Below, in pieces: positions 18,465-25,900 of a stretch of 64,000 nt of DNA. The position numbers and the translations under genes were made by a program. Within the stretch, counting starts at the first letter, position 1, and the number at the start of each line of letters is the position of its first letter. The notes under the pieces are model-generated. The model did not search any database. It saw nothing but the letters and a program-made list of their open reading frames with translations, and was not told where the DNA came from. This DNA is from CAYVQF01 sp964454015 (lineage in GTDB: Bacteria; Myxococcota_A; Bradymonadia; UBA4248). The DNA lies in the NCBI GenBank assembly GCA_964454015.1, contig CAYVQF010000001.1:1-64000 (forward strand), written 5' to 3'.

Positions 18465-18964
18465 AGAAGTTGATGCTTTGGTCAGGCCACGCTTGGGTGG
18501 CGTTGCCCGTCCGGTTCTATTTGGCCTATGTCTTCATATCGGCTTGTTGGCACAAAATCCTGGAGCCGGGTCTCTTCGCCGTCGACGTCGCGACCTATCA
18601 GATTTTGCCACTTTCGCTCATCAACCTCGCCGCCATCACTTTGCCATGGGTTGAGCTTGGCGTTGGGATCATGCTGATCGTGGGCTTCCGATCCCGTGCG
18701 GCGGCGCTGATGGTGGCGGGCATGATGGTGATCTTCATGACCGCTTTGGGGATCGCCCTCTACAACGAATTGGATATGTCTTGCGGTTGTTTCGCCTCGT
18801 CGGCGGCGGCGGCGGAGGACCCCATTTCCATGATGACCATGTGGCGCGACGCTGGTTGGTTGGCCTTGGCGCTTTATGTGGTCTTTTTCGACAGACGATC
18901 TCTTGGTGTCGATGCCTGGATGCAGCGCGTCAAGGAAGGGAAGGAGAAGAAAAATGCAAGCTAG
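18461..18964 (+). CDS. MauE/DoxX-family integral membrane protein
   Basis: 167 residues with about four membrane helices (PVRFYLAYVFISACWHKIL; LINLAAITLPWVELGVGIMLIV; AAALMVAGMMVIFMTALGIALY; AGWLALALYVVFF). The layout and the RFYLAYVFISACWHKI start are typical of the DoxX/MauE group; MauE proteins help disulfide formation during methylamine dehydrogenase maturation. A CGCF pair lies after helix 3 and could be redox active. It sits between the rhodanese-like and DsbA-like genes with overlaps on both sides, so it probably passes electrons to or from the DsbA-like protein in the periplasm. That role is inference. Confidence 0.8.
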   Translation: MKKLMLWSGHAWVALPVRFYLAYVFISACWHKILEPGLFAVDVATYQILPLSLINLAAITLPWVELGVGIMLIVGFRSRAAALMVAGMMVIFMTALGIALYNELDMSCGCFASSAAAAEDPISMMTMWRDAGWLALALYVVFFDRRSLGVDAWMQRVKEGKEKKNAS

Positions 18965-19805
18965 AAAAGGTTGGATATGGGCGGTGGTGTTGTTGAGCTG
19001 GAGCTTGTCTTCAGGAGCGGCGTGGGCTCAGACCGCGACCTGTGAGGCATTGTCTGGCGACGCCCGAGCCCTGGCCGAGCGCCTGCTTCAGTCACAGTAC
19101 GCTTACGAGTGTTGTGACGACACTCTCGCCAAGTGCCTGGAGAAGAAGCCCGAGTGCCAAGGTCCCAAGCGCTTGTCCGACTACGTGTGCCGCTTGGCGG
19201 GTGAGGGGAAGGACGCTGCCACCATCGAGCGCTCGCTGGAGCGGCGGGCGCTGTCCATGGTGCGGGATGGCAAAGCAGCGACCATTGCCCATGACCCGGC
19301 GACTGTCGCGGGTTGTCCCGATGCGCCGGTGCGGGTCACCCTCTACCTGTGCTTGCGGTGCCCTTATTGCTCCAAGCTCATTCCTGAGCTGCATCGGATG
19401 GCGACGCGGGGTGATCTGGCGACGAAGATCCAGATCGACGTCAGAATTTTCCCCATCAAGTCCCACAAGGACGGCACGCCAGTGAACCTCGCCGCGGAAG
19501 CTGCGGCCCGGATGGGTAAGTTCTGGGATTTTACGCTTTATGCTTATGCCAATTTCGACAGCTACAAACCGGAGCGGCTGCCGGATTGGGGTGCGGCCAT
19601 TGGTCTGGAACGAGCTGCTTTTCAGAGCAAGCTAGAAGACAAAGCGACGCGCGACGCGGTGGTCGCGGCGAAGAAAGAAGGGCTGGCTTTGGGGGTGGAT
19701 GCGACGCCAACGCTCTTCATCAATGGCCGGGCCTATTTTGGTGACAACGACACCAAGACGCTGCAGGACGTCTTTCTCGAAGAGTACGAATACGTCACGC
19801 GCTGA
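18954..19805 (+). CDS. Secreted DsbA-like thiol:disulfide oxidoreductase
   Basis: 283 residues. The ATG at 18954 overlaps the previous gene by 11 bases and has aaggaagggaaggag upstream; it gives a signal peptide cleaved near GAAWA-Q. An unusual Cys-rich N-terminal part (six cysteines, CCDDTLAKC region) precedes the thioredoxin fold. The active site CPYC is Cys136-Cys139, and the cis-Pro loop is DATPTLFING. This is the DsbA-type fold with helical insert (ARMGKFWDFTLYAY). Likely job: forming or isomerising disulfides in the Cys-rich lipoprotein(s) nearby. It ends 11 bases inside the convergent gene. Confidence 0.88.
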   Translation: MQARKGWIWAVVLLSWSLSSGAAWAQTATCEALSGDARALAERLLQSQYAYECCDDTLAKCLEKKPECQGPKRLSDYVCRLAGEGKDAATIERSLERRALSMVRDGKAATIAHDPATVAGCPDAPVRVTLYLCLRCPYCSKLIPELHRMATRGDLATKIQIDVRIFPIKSHKDGTPVNLAAEAAARMGKFWDFTLYAYANFDSYKPERLPDWGAAIGLERAAFQSKLEDKATRDAVVAAKKEGLALGVDATPTLFINGRAYFGDNDTKTLQDVFLEEYEYVTR

Positions 19806-20433
19806 ACTTCTCGCCCAGGGCTGCTTCCAGGTTGGCGCAGTGGTCGTGCGCCAGGGCCTGCACCAGGCTGAGGTGGGGGAGGAGCTCAGCGCCATGACTG
19901 CTGGGCTCGGGTAGCTTGGCGTCGGTGTAGGGTTGAGAGGCGGCGAGTAGATCCTCGATGGCGAGCCTGAGCGCGTCGGGCACCTGCGGTTGGCGTTGTT
20001 GGGCTGGGGGCAACCACTTGGTGTCCGGATCGGGGTTGATGGCGAAGCGCAGGGCCTGTTGTCGGCGTAGCATTTTGCGTACGGCCCGCGCCGTGTCCAG
20101 CACTTGGGGGGCGAGGGGGCGCAGGGCAGGGCAGGTCGCCGTCCGGGCGAGCAAGGCCGCTTGCCAGGCGCCGATGCTTTGGTAGATGTGTTGCCCCATG
20201 GGATCGTAGAAGTCGCACAAGAGCATGGGGGTGGGATGAGGGGCGTCGCTGATGATGGCCGCCCACATCCACTCGCGGACCCTGTCGAGGATGCTTTTTC
20301 TGGCCATGGCCCAGGCCTCGGGGTTGGGTTCCATGCTGAGACGCCAGTGGAAATACTGAAGGAGGTGGCGGCCCTTGTCCAGGTCACTGTGCCATGGCTT
20401 CAGTCTTGCGGTGGCGTCGGGGATGGTGTTCAA
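19795..20433 (-). CDS. Hypothetical cytoplasmic protein
   Basis: 212 residues, not recognised. The only start upstream of the conserved-looking N-terminus is a TTG at 20433 without a clear ribosome site; an ATG at 20334 would remove 33 residues. The sequence is mostly helical, with LLCDFYDPMGQHIYQSIGAW in the middle and a His/Asp-containing C-terminus (LVQALAHDHCANLEAALGEKF). No signal or membrane segment. It is divergent from xdhA by 74 bases and convergent with the DsbA-like gene. The amino-acid composition is protein-like, which favours this frame over the weaker opposing frames. Confidence 0.55.
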   Translation of the reverse strand: MNTIPDATARLKPWHSDLDKGRHLLQYFHWRLSMEPNPEAWAMARKSILDRVREWMWAAIISDAPHPTPMLLCDFYDPMGQHIYQSIGAWQAALLARTATCPALRPLAPQVLDTARAVRKMLRRQQALRFAINPDPDTKWLPPAQQRQPQVPDALRLAIEDLLAASQPYTDAKLPEPSSHGAELLPHLSLVQALAHDHCANLEAALGEKFSA

Positions 20434-20507
20434 TAAGGCCCGCCGATGTCGTGGGTGCCAACCGCGACGGCTTGGCTAAAGGGTCGCCGTTCTTTGTGAA
20501 GGAAGTC

Positions 20508-21971
20508 ATGAACCACCTGAGATTCTACGTCAACGATCGTCTCGTGGAGGTTGGCCACTTAGCGCCGACCACTACGTTGCTCTACTATCTGCGCTATCAT
20601 TTGGGCCTGACTGGGACCAAAGAGGGGTGCAACGAAGGTGACTGTGGTGCTTGCACGGTGGTGGTCATCGATGAGGCCCATCCCGAGGGTCCGCGTTATC
20701 GCGCGCTCAATGCTTGTCTCCTGCTGTTGCCGATGCTGCACAACAAGCGGGTATACACGGTGGAGGCTTTGGGGGCGCAGGGCCAGCCTCACCTGGTGCA
20801 ACAGGCGATGGTCGAGACCTACGGTTCGCAGTGCGGTTACTGCACCCCGGGGATTGTCATGTCTCTCTTCGAGACGTGTTACCGCCCTGACCTGAGCCAG
20901 GCCTGGCAGATCGATGATCAGCTCGCGGGCAACCTGTGTCGGTGTACGGGTTACCGCCCCATCGCGTTGGCGGCCCAGAAGGTCGCAGGGCAGCAGCCCC
21001 AGGATCGCTTCGCGGCTGCGCTGAAGGAGCCGGCGCCGCCGTCGGAGAGCCTGGACTACCAGCAGGGAGCGCAACGTTTCTTTACGCCAGCGACTCTGGG
21101 GGAGCTCTTTGCCCTATTGGCGGCGCACAGCGACGCTCGCCTGGTGGCCGGGGGGACCGATCTGGGCCTGGAGGTGACGAAGCAGCACCGGGCGCTGCCG
21201 TGCTTGGTGTCGCTGGAAGGGATCGCCGAAGCGAAGGTCTTGCGGGTGGTCGACGGCACTCTGGAGATTGGCGCCGGCGCACGCCTGGCGGACGTGGAGA
21301 GCCTATGCCAGGACCAGTGGCAACCCATTGGGCGGATGTTGCGCTTCTTTGGGGCACGACAGATCAAGAATCGGGCGACCTTGGGTGGCAACCTGTGCTC
21401 GGCGTCGCCCATCGGTGACATGGCGCCGGTGATGAGCGCTTTGGGGGCGGAGGTGGTCTTGGCGTCGGCGCAGGGGCGGCGGACCTTGCCTTTTGATGCC
21501 TTTGTCCTGGGTTATCGCAAGACGGCGTTGGCGCCCGGTGAGGTGCTGTTGCAGGTGCGGGTGCCGGCGTTGGCGGCAGAGGCGCGCGCGGCATCCTACA
21601 AGGTTTCCAAGCGGCAAGAGCTAGATATCAGTATTGTTTCGGCTGCTTTCTATGTCGAGGTGGACGCGGCGGGTGTGGTGCGTGTGGCTCGCCTGGCCTT
21701 TGGTGGCGTGGCGGCTCGGCCGGCGGCAAGAGCCTCTGGCGTTGAAGAGGCGTTGGTGGGTAAGGCGTGGACCGAGGCGACGATTGAGGCGGCGCTGCCT
21801 GCGATGGCCGAAGACTTTAGCCCCATCGACGATCATCGGGGTTCGGCTTGGTATAGGCGCACGGTGGCGGCCAACCTGGTGCGCGGTTTTTATTTTGAGA
21901 GCGCTGAGAACCTTGTGCCTCGGCTTTCCTATCGTCCAACGGCAACGCTGCCCAGCGAGGTGCTGTCATGA
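20508..21971 (+). CDS. xdhA: Xanthine-dehydrogenase-type small subunit, [2Fe-2S] and FAD domains
   Basis: 487 residues; the ATG at 20508 has gaagga upstream. N-terminal plant-type ferredoxin with GCNEGDCGACTV cysteines, then a second cluster domain with CGYCTPG and CRCTGYRPIA; an FAD domain follows (LVAGGTDLGLEVTK; IKNRATLGGNL; SPIGDMAPVM) and a CO-dehydrogenase flavoprotein C-terminal part. This is the XdhA layout of bacterial xanthine dehydrogenases, which oxidise hypoxanthine and xanthine to urate with NAD+. The stop overlaps the xdhB ATG by 4 bases. Confidence 0.92.
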   Translation: MNHLRFYVNDRLVEVGHLAPTTTLLYYLRYHLGLTGTKEGCNEGDCGACTVVVIDEAHPEGPRYRALNACLLLLPMLHNKRVYTVEALGAQGQPHLVQQAMVETYGSQCGYCTPGIVMSLFETCYRPDLSQAWQIDDQLAGNLCRCTGYRPIALAAQKVAGQQPQDRFAAALKEPAPPSESLDYQQGAQRFFTPATLGELFALLAAHSDARLVAGGTDLGLEVTKQHRALPCLVSLEGIAEAKVLRVVDGTLEIGAGARLADVESLCQDQWQPIGRMLRFFGARQIKNRATLGGNLCSASPIGDMAPVMSALGAEVVLASAQGRRTLPFDAFVLGYRKTALAPGEVLLQVRVPALAAEARAASYKVSKRQELDISIVSAAFYVEVDAAGVVRVARLAFGGVAARPAARASGVEEALVGKAWTEATIEAALPAMAEDFSPIDDHRGSAWYRRTVAANLVRGFYFESAENLVPRLSYRPTATLPSEVLS

Positions 21972-24292
21972 GTGAGAAGAGCGTGCAGAGTCCGTTGCAC
22001 CGGCCATCGTCGCACGAGAGCGCCTGGCAACATGTGAGTGGAGAAGCGATCTACATCGATGACATGCCCCCCCCGAGTGGGATGCTGGTGGCGCAGTTGG
22101 TGGTGTCTCCCGTGGCCCATGGCCGGATCGTGCGCCTCGATACCACGAAGGCGGCGGCCCTCCCTGGGGTCGCGGCGGTGTTGACGGCCCAGGACATCCC
22201 AGGCGTGAACGACATATCGGCGATCTTTCACGATGAACCGCTGTTGGCGACCACGGAGGTTTTGTGTCAGGGCCAGGCGGTGGCGTTGGTGGTTGGGGAC
22301 TCTTATGAGGCGTGTCGGCGAGGTGTGAGCGCCGTGGAGTTGGAGATCGAGGCGCTGCCTGCGGTCTTGGATGTCCCCACGGCCATCGCTCAGCAATCGA
22401 TGCACGCAGGTGTGCATGTGATGCGCCGAGGTGATGTGGACACGGCCTTGGCCTCGTCGGCGCTCAAGCTCAGCGGTGTGGTCGAGAGCCCCGATCAGGA
22501 CCACTGGTATTTGGAGACCCATGTGGCTTTGGCCATTTTGGAGGAGAACCGCACCCTGCGGGTTTACTCTTCGACCCAGCACCCGGCGGAGGTGCAGGCC
22601 AAGATTGGCGAGGTTTTGGGGATCCCCCGGGCGGATGTGGTGGTGTTGGCGCCGCGTATGGGTGGCGGTTTTGGTGGAAAAGAGACCCAAGGGGCGCACT
22701 TTGCGGCGCTCGCCTCGTTGGCTGCCTGGCATTGTCGACGCCCGGTCAAGGTGTGGCTCAACCGCGACCAGGACATGATGTGGACGGGTAAGCGGCACCC
22801 CTTTTACAGCACCTACGAGGCGGGATTCGACACGGACGGACGCATCTGCGCGCTGAAGGTGCAGACCTATGCCAACGCCGGCTGGGCGCATGACCTCTCC
22901 CGGGCCATCCTCGACCGTTGCCTCTTCCACTTGGACAACACCTATTTCATCCCCAATCTCCACTTCGAAGGGCGCATCGCCAAGACGCACCTACCGTCCA
23001 ACACGGCCTACCGTGGCTTTGGTGGGCCGCAGGGGATCGTCGTCATCGAGAGCGTTTTGAACCGCGCAGCGCGGAAGCTGGGGCTGGACCCCGCTGAAGT
23101 GCGGCAGCGCAACTTCTATGGGGAAGCGCCGCGCAACCGTACGCCTTACGACCAAGAGGTGGTCGATAGTCGCGCCAGGCGGATTTACGACGAGCTGATG
23201 CAGTCATCGCGCTATCACGCGCGCCAGAAAGAGGTGGCCGATTTCAATGCCCAGTCACGCTGGATCAAGCGCGGGCTGGCTTTCCAGCCAGTGAAGTTCG
23301 GCATCTCTTTCACCAATAGCATGCTCAACCAGGCGGGCGCTCTGGTGTTGATCTATACCGATGGCACGGTGCAGATCAATCACGGCGGCACCGAGATGGG
23401 GCAAGGGCTCCACACCAAGATGCGGGTGGTGGCGGCGCACTGTTTGGGGCTGCCGCAGGAGCGCATTCGGGTGATGCACACGGCGACGGACAAGGTCCCC
23501 AATACGGCCGCGACGGCGGCATCGAGCGGGGCCGATCTCAACGGGCAGGCCGTGCACGAGGCGTGTCGCGTTTTGGTGGAGCGGCTGCGCCCGGTGGCGG
23601 CGCGCATGCTCGGGGTGAGCGAGGGCGAGCAACACACCCTGTGCTTTGCTGGCGAGGCGGTCTCTCTGCCCAATGGCCAGAGCGTGTCCTTTTCCAAGGT
23701 GGTCCAGCAAGCCTACGTCGAACAGATCTCGCTCTCGGCGACGGGTTACTATCGCACGCCCGATATTTGGTACGATGCCGAGCAAGGGCGTGGCAAGCCG
23801 TTCCACTATTTCGCTTACGGCGCAGCCGTGTTGGAGGTCGAGGTCAACGGCTTGACCGGCGAGCATCGTTTGCTACAGGTCGATATTCTGCACGATGTCG
23901 GGGACTCTCTGATTCCCAGCCTGGACCGGGGACAGGTCGAGGGCGCCTTCATTCAGGGCCTGGGTTGGTTGACCTGTGAAGAGCTGATTTGGGACGACAA
24001 GGGCTTCTTGCGCACCCACTCACCCGACACCTACAAGATCCCCTCCTACGGGACGGCCCCCGTCCCGGAGCGTTTCTCCGTGCAGCTCCTCGAAGACGCC
24101 GCTCAGGCGGCGGTGATCCACGGTTCGAAGGCCGTTGGTGAGCCGCCTTTCATGCTCGCCATTGGGGTCATGACGGCATTGCAGGAGGCGGTGTTGGCCT
24201 TTACACCCGCAGCGGCGCGGGAGGTAGAGCTGCGACTGCCTTGTACGGCAGAGGCGGTGTTGCGGGCCATCCACGCCTTGGGCGCGCCTTAG
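21968..24292 (+). CDS. xdhB: Xanthine-dehydrogenase-type large subunit, molybdopterin-binding
   Basis: 774 residues. Contains the molybdenum-enzyme signatures GGGFGGKETQ, the substrate Arg in TAYRGFGGPQG, a GTEMGQGLHTK cofactor loop and the active-site Glu in VGEPPFMLAIG. Together with xdhA it makes a heterodimer-of-dimers enzyme of purine catabolism. The exact substrate (xanthine versus another heterocycle) is inferred from these motifs. No xdhC chaperone, purine permease or guanine deaminase is adjacent. It ends with a 4-base convergent overlap with the GIDE-like gene. Confidence 0.92.
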   Translation: MSEKSVQSPLHRPSSHESAWQHVSGEAIYIDDMPPPSGMLVAQLVVSPVAHGRIVRLDTTKAAALPGVAAVLTAQDIPGVNDISAIFHDEPLLATTEVLCQGQAVALVVGDSYEACRRGVSAVELEIEALPAVLDVPTAIAQQSMHAGVHVMRRGDVDTALASSALKLSGVVESPDQDHWYLETHVALAILEENRTLRVYSSTQHPAEVQAKIGEVLGIPRADVVVLAPRMGGGFGGKETQGAHFAALASLAAWHCRRPVKVWLNRDQDMMWTGKRHPFYSTYEAGFDTDGRICALKVQTYANAGWAHDLSRAILDRCLFHLDNTYFIPNLHFEGRIAKTHLPSNTAYRGFGGPQGIVVIESVLNRAARKLGLDPAEVRQRNFYGEAPRNRTPYDQEVVDSRARRIYDELMQSSRYHARQKEVADFNAQSRWIKRGLAFQPVKFGISFTNSMLNQAGALVLIYTDGTVQINHGGTEMGQGLHTKMRVVAAHCLGLPQERIRVMHTATDKVPNTAATAASSGADLNGQAVHEACRVLVERLRPVAARMLGVSEGEQHTLCFAGEAVSLPNGQSVSFSKVVQQAYVEQISLSATGYYRTPDIWYDAEQGRGKPFHYFAYGAAVLEVEVNGLTGEHRLLQVDILHDVGDSLIPSLDRGQVEGAFIQGLGWLTCEELIWDDKGFLRTHSPDTYKIPSYGTAPVPERFSVQLLEDAAQAAVIHGSKAVGEPPFMLAIGVMTALQEAVLAFTPAAAREVELRLPCTAEAVLRAIHALGAP

Positions 24293-25071
24293 GCCACGGC
24301 GCCGAGGATCGTCAGCAGCAGGCCGCCCACGCCGCTGATGCCCGCGATGACCGTGAGCACCGTGGAGGTCTTGCGGGCGCTGTTGACGATTTCTTCCTGG
24401 GAACGGGTGGAAATCGTCAGCTTGGCGCCCTTGACATGGCGCATGGCAGGTTCGCCCATTTTGTCGTTGAAGGTCCCAATCACGGTCAGGGGGCGATCGA
24501 TAGGGAGGATCTTCTCGGTGTACTCGTATCCCAGGGTGCGATGACCCATGGTGGCACCGGTCAACGGCAGGGAGAAGGTGCCGAAGGTGGCCACCGGCTG
24601 GTGGCTAGACTCGAACTTGGAGACCGTCTGGGTGAGGTGGTCCAGCTCGGCTTGTTCAGGATCCACGAGCACTTTGCCAGAGTCGTCGACCAAGTGAAAG
24701 CGGGTGCTGGCCTTGTTGGTGTTGATGGTCTCCGTCTGGGTGCGGGTGCGTTGGATCTGTCGCCCTTGGTTGTCTTTGGTCCAATAGGGCTCTTCGTACT
24801 TGCGCGTGACGCGCATCTCGAAGTAGGCGCAAGGCCGCTGGGCCAGGGGCGAGATCAGTGGTTGGGCACACTCGACGCGGCCCATGAGCATGGCCGGGGT
24901 GGAGAAGTGGCCCGCGCCCAGCTCGGCAGAGATCTCCTGAGCCGTTTCTTGTAAGTCACCTGCAGCACGCAGTTCAGCCCCGCGCAGTCGCGCAGCTTTC
25001 TTTTTCTGTGCTTGGGCGGCGATGAAGAGTCCCACGGCCAGGCAGAGTAAAATGATACCACCGACTAACAT
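24289..25071 (-). CDS. GIDE/MUL1-like membrane protein (BAM domain without RING)
   Basis: 260 residues from the ATG at 25071, preceded by gaggaggaa. Two membrane spans bracket a soluble domain: an N-terminal LVGGIILLCLAVGLFIAA and a C-terminal VLTVIAGISGVGGLLLTILG. Between them, LMGRVECAQPLISPLAQRPCAYFEMRV, the KILPIDRPLTVIGTFND segment and GAKLTISTRSQEEIV match the GIDE domain known from mitochondrial E3 ligase MUL1, but there is no RING finger, so ubiquitin ligation is not expected. Bacterial homologues are known and of unclear function. It follows the 180-residue gene on the same strand. Confidence 0.82.
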   Translation of the reverse strand: MLVGGIILLCLAVGLFIAAQAQKKKAARLRGAELRAAGDLQETAQEISAELGAGHFSTPAMLMGRVECAQPLISPLAQRPCAYFEMRVTRKYEEPYWTKDNQGRQIQRTRTQTETINTNKASTRFHLVDDSGKVLVDPEQAELDHLTQTVSKFESSHQPVATFGTFSLPLTGATMGHRTLGYEYTEKILPIDRPLTVIGTFNDKMGEPAMRHVKGAKLTISTRSQEEIVNSARKTSTVLTVIAGISGVGGLLLTILGAVA

Positions 25072-25156
25072 GCTTCCTCCTCGACCACGATGGCCTCGAT
25101 GTGCCGCCACGCGCTGCGTGGCCAGCGCTTTGGGGTTGGCGCGCCCAGATTGCCCA

Positions 25157-25699
25157 TCACCACTCGTCGACCTCGGTGCCCACGAGACCAGCGCCACGCT
25201 CACGGCGTTTCTTTTCCACGGGTTTTTCTTCCTCACTCACCTCGCGGTGCGGGGGAAGGGGACCTTGATGTGGTCGGTGAAAGACGGCCGCGCGGAGGTT
25301 GAGTGACTCGAGCAAGACCTTGCGGAAGGGACCAAGAGGCTCTTTGAACAGGCAACCGCGGAACTCGAGCGCCCAATGGAGTGGCACCTTCGTTGGGCCA
25401 TAGTCGGCAAAAAAAGCCTCTTCTTCGAAGCGCAGCACGGCGTCGTAAAAAATGGGTTGGGGTCCGTGGTAGACGAACTCATGGAAGAGCTCGTGTGCTG
25501 CTGGACCAGGTTCGAGGTAGATCTCGACCCAACGCTGTGCGATGGCCTCGTCTACGGGGTTGGCAAAGCCCCGAAAGGCCAGGGTATGCACCATCGAACG
25601 GATGGCGGCGTTGGGCGCGCGGTAGCCGGCGCGTTCTGAGACCACCAGGACATCGTAACGGGGGTTCTCGGCTTCATGGGTTGCTTGCGATTCGGCCAT
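25157..25699 (-). CDS. Hypothetical protein with an HExxH motif
   Basis: 180 residues, not assigned to a family. It starts with an aagga site upstream of the ATG at 25699. The middle contains PAAHELFHEFVYHG, in which His69-Glu70-x-x-His73 matches a zinc-peptidase core, with acidic LRFEEEAFF about 20 residues on; by itself the motif can occur by chance. The C-terminus is Lys/Glu-rich and probably disordered. No signal peptide. It lies 85 bases upstream of the GIDE-like gene, likely one transcript, and diverges from the TPR protein gene. Confidence 0.6.
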   Translation of the reverse strand: MAESQATHEAENPRYDVLVVSERAGYRAPNAAIRSMVHTLAFRGFANPVDEAIAQRWVEIYLEPGPAAHELFHEFVYHGPQPIFYDAVLRFEEEAFFADYGPTKVPLHWALEFRGCLFKEPLGPFRKVLLESLNLRAAVFHRPHQGPLPPHREVSEEEKPVEKKRRERGAGLVGTEVDEW

Positions 25700-25822
25700 C
25701 TTCCATCCTTACTAGAAGGGCAAAGGTTCCACATACGCCCGTGGGCGCAGTCGTAAAGCTCCAAGCTATGTTCTCACAAAGGATGCTGCAAGGCCAACGG
25801 CCATCTACAATCGACGCTGGCG

Positions 25823-25837
25823 GGCAGGAACCCTGCC
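25823..25837. other. Perfect 6-bp hairpin in the leader of the TPR gene
   Basis: GGCAGG, a three-base loop, then CCTGCC, about 65 bases before the ATG at 25901. It is followed by T-rich sequence, so it could be a weak terminator or a leader structure. Confidence 0.25.
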
Positions 25838-25900
25838 TCAGGGTTGTTGTCTGATTTGTGGCCTGCGCTGCTGGGCCCACGGACGAAGATGGGAGTCATC

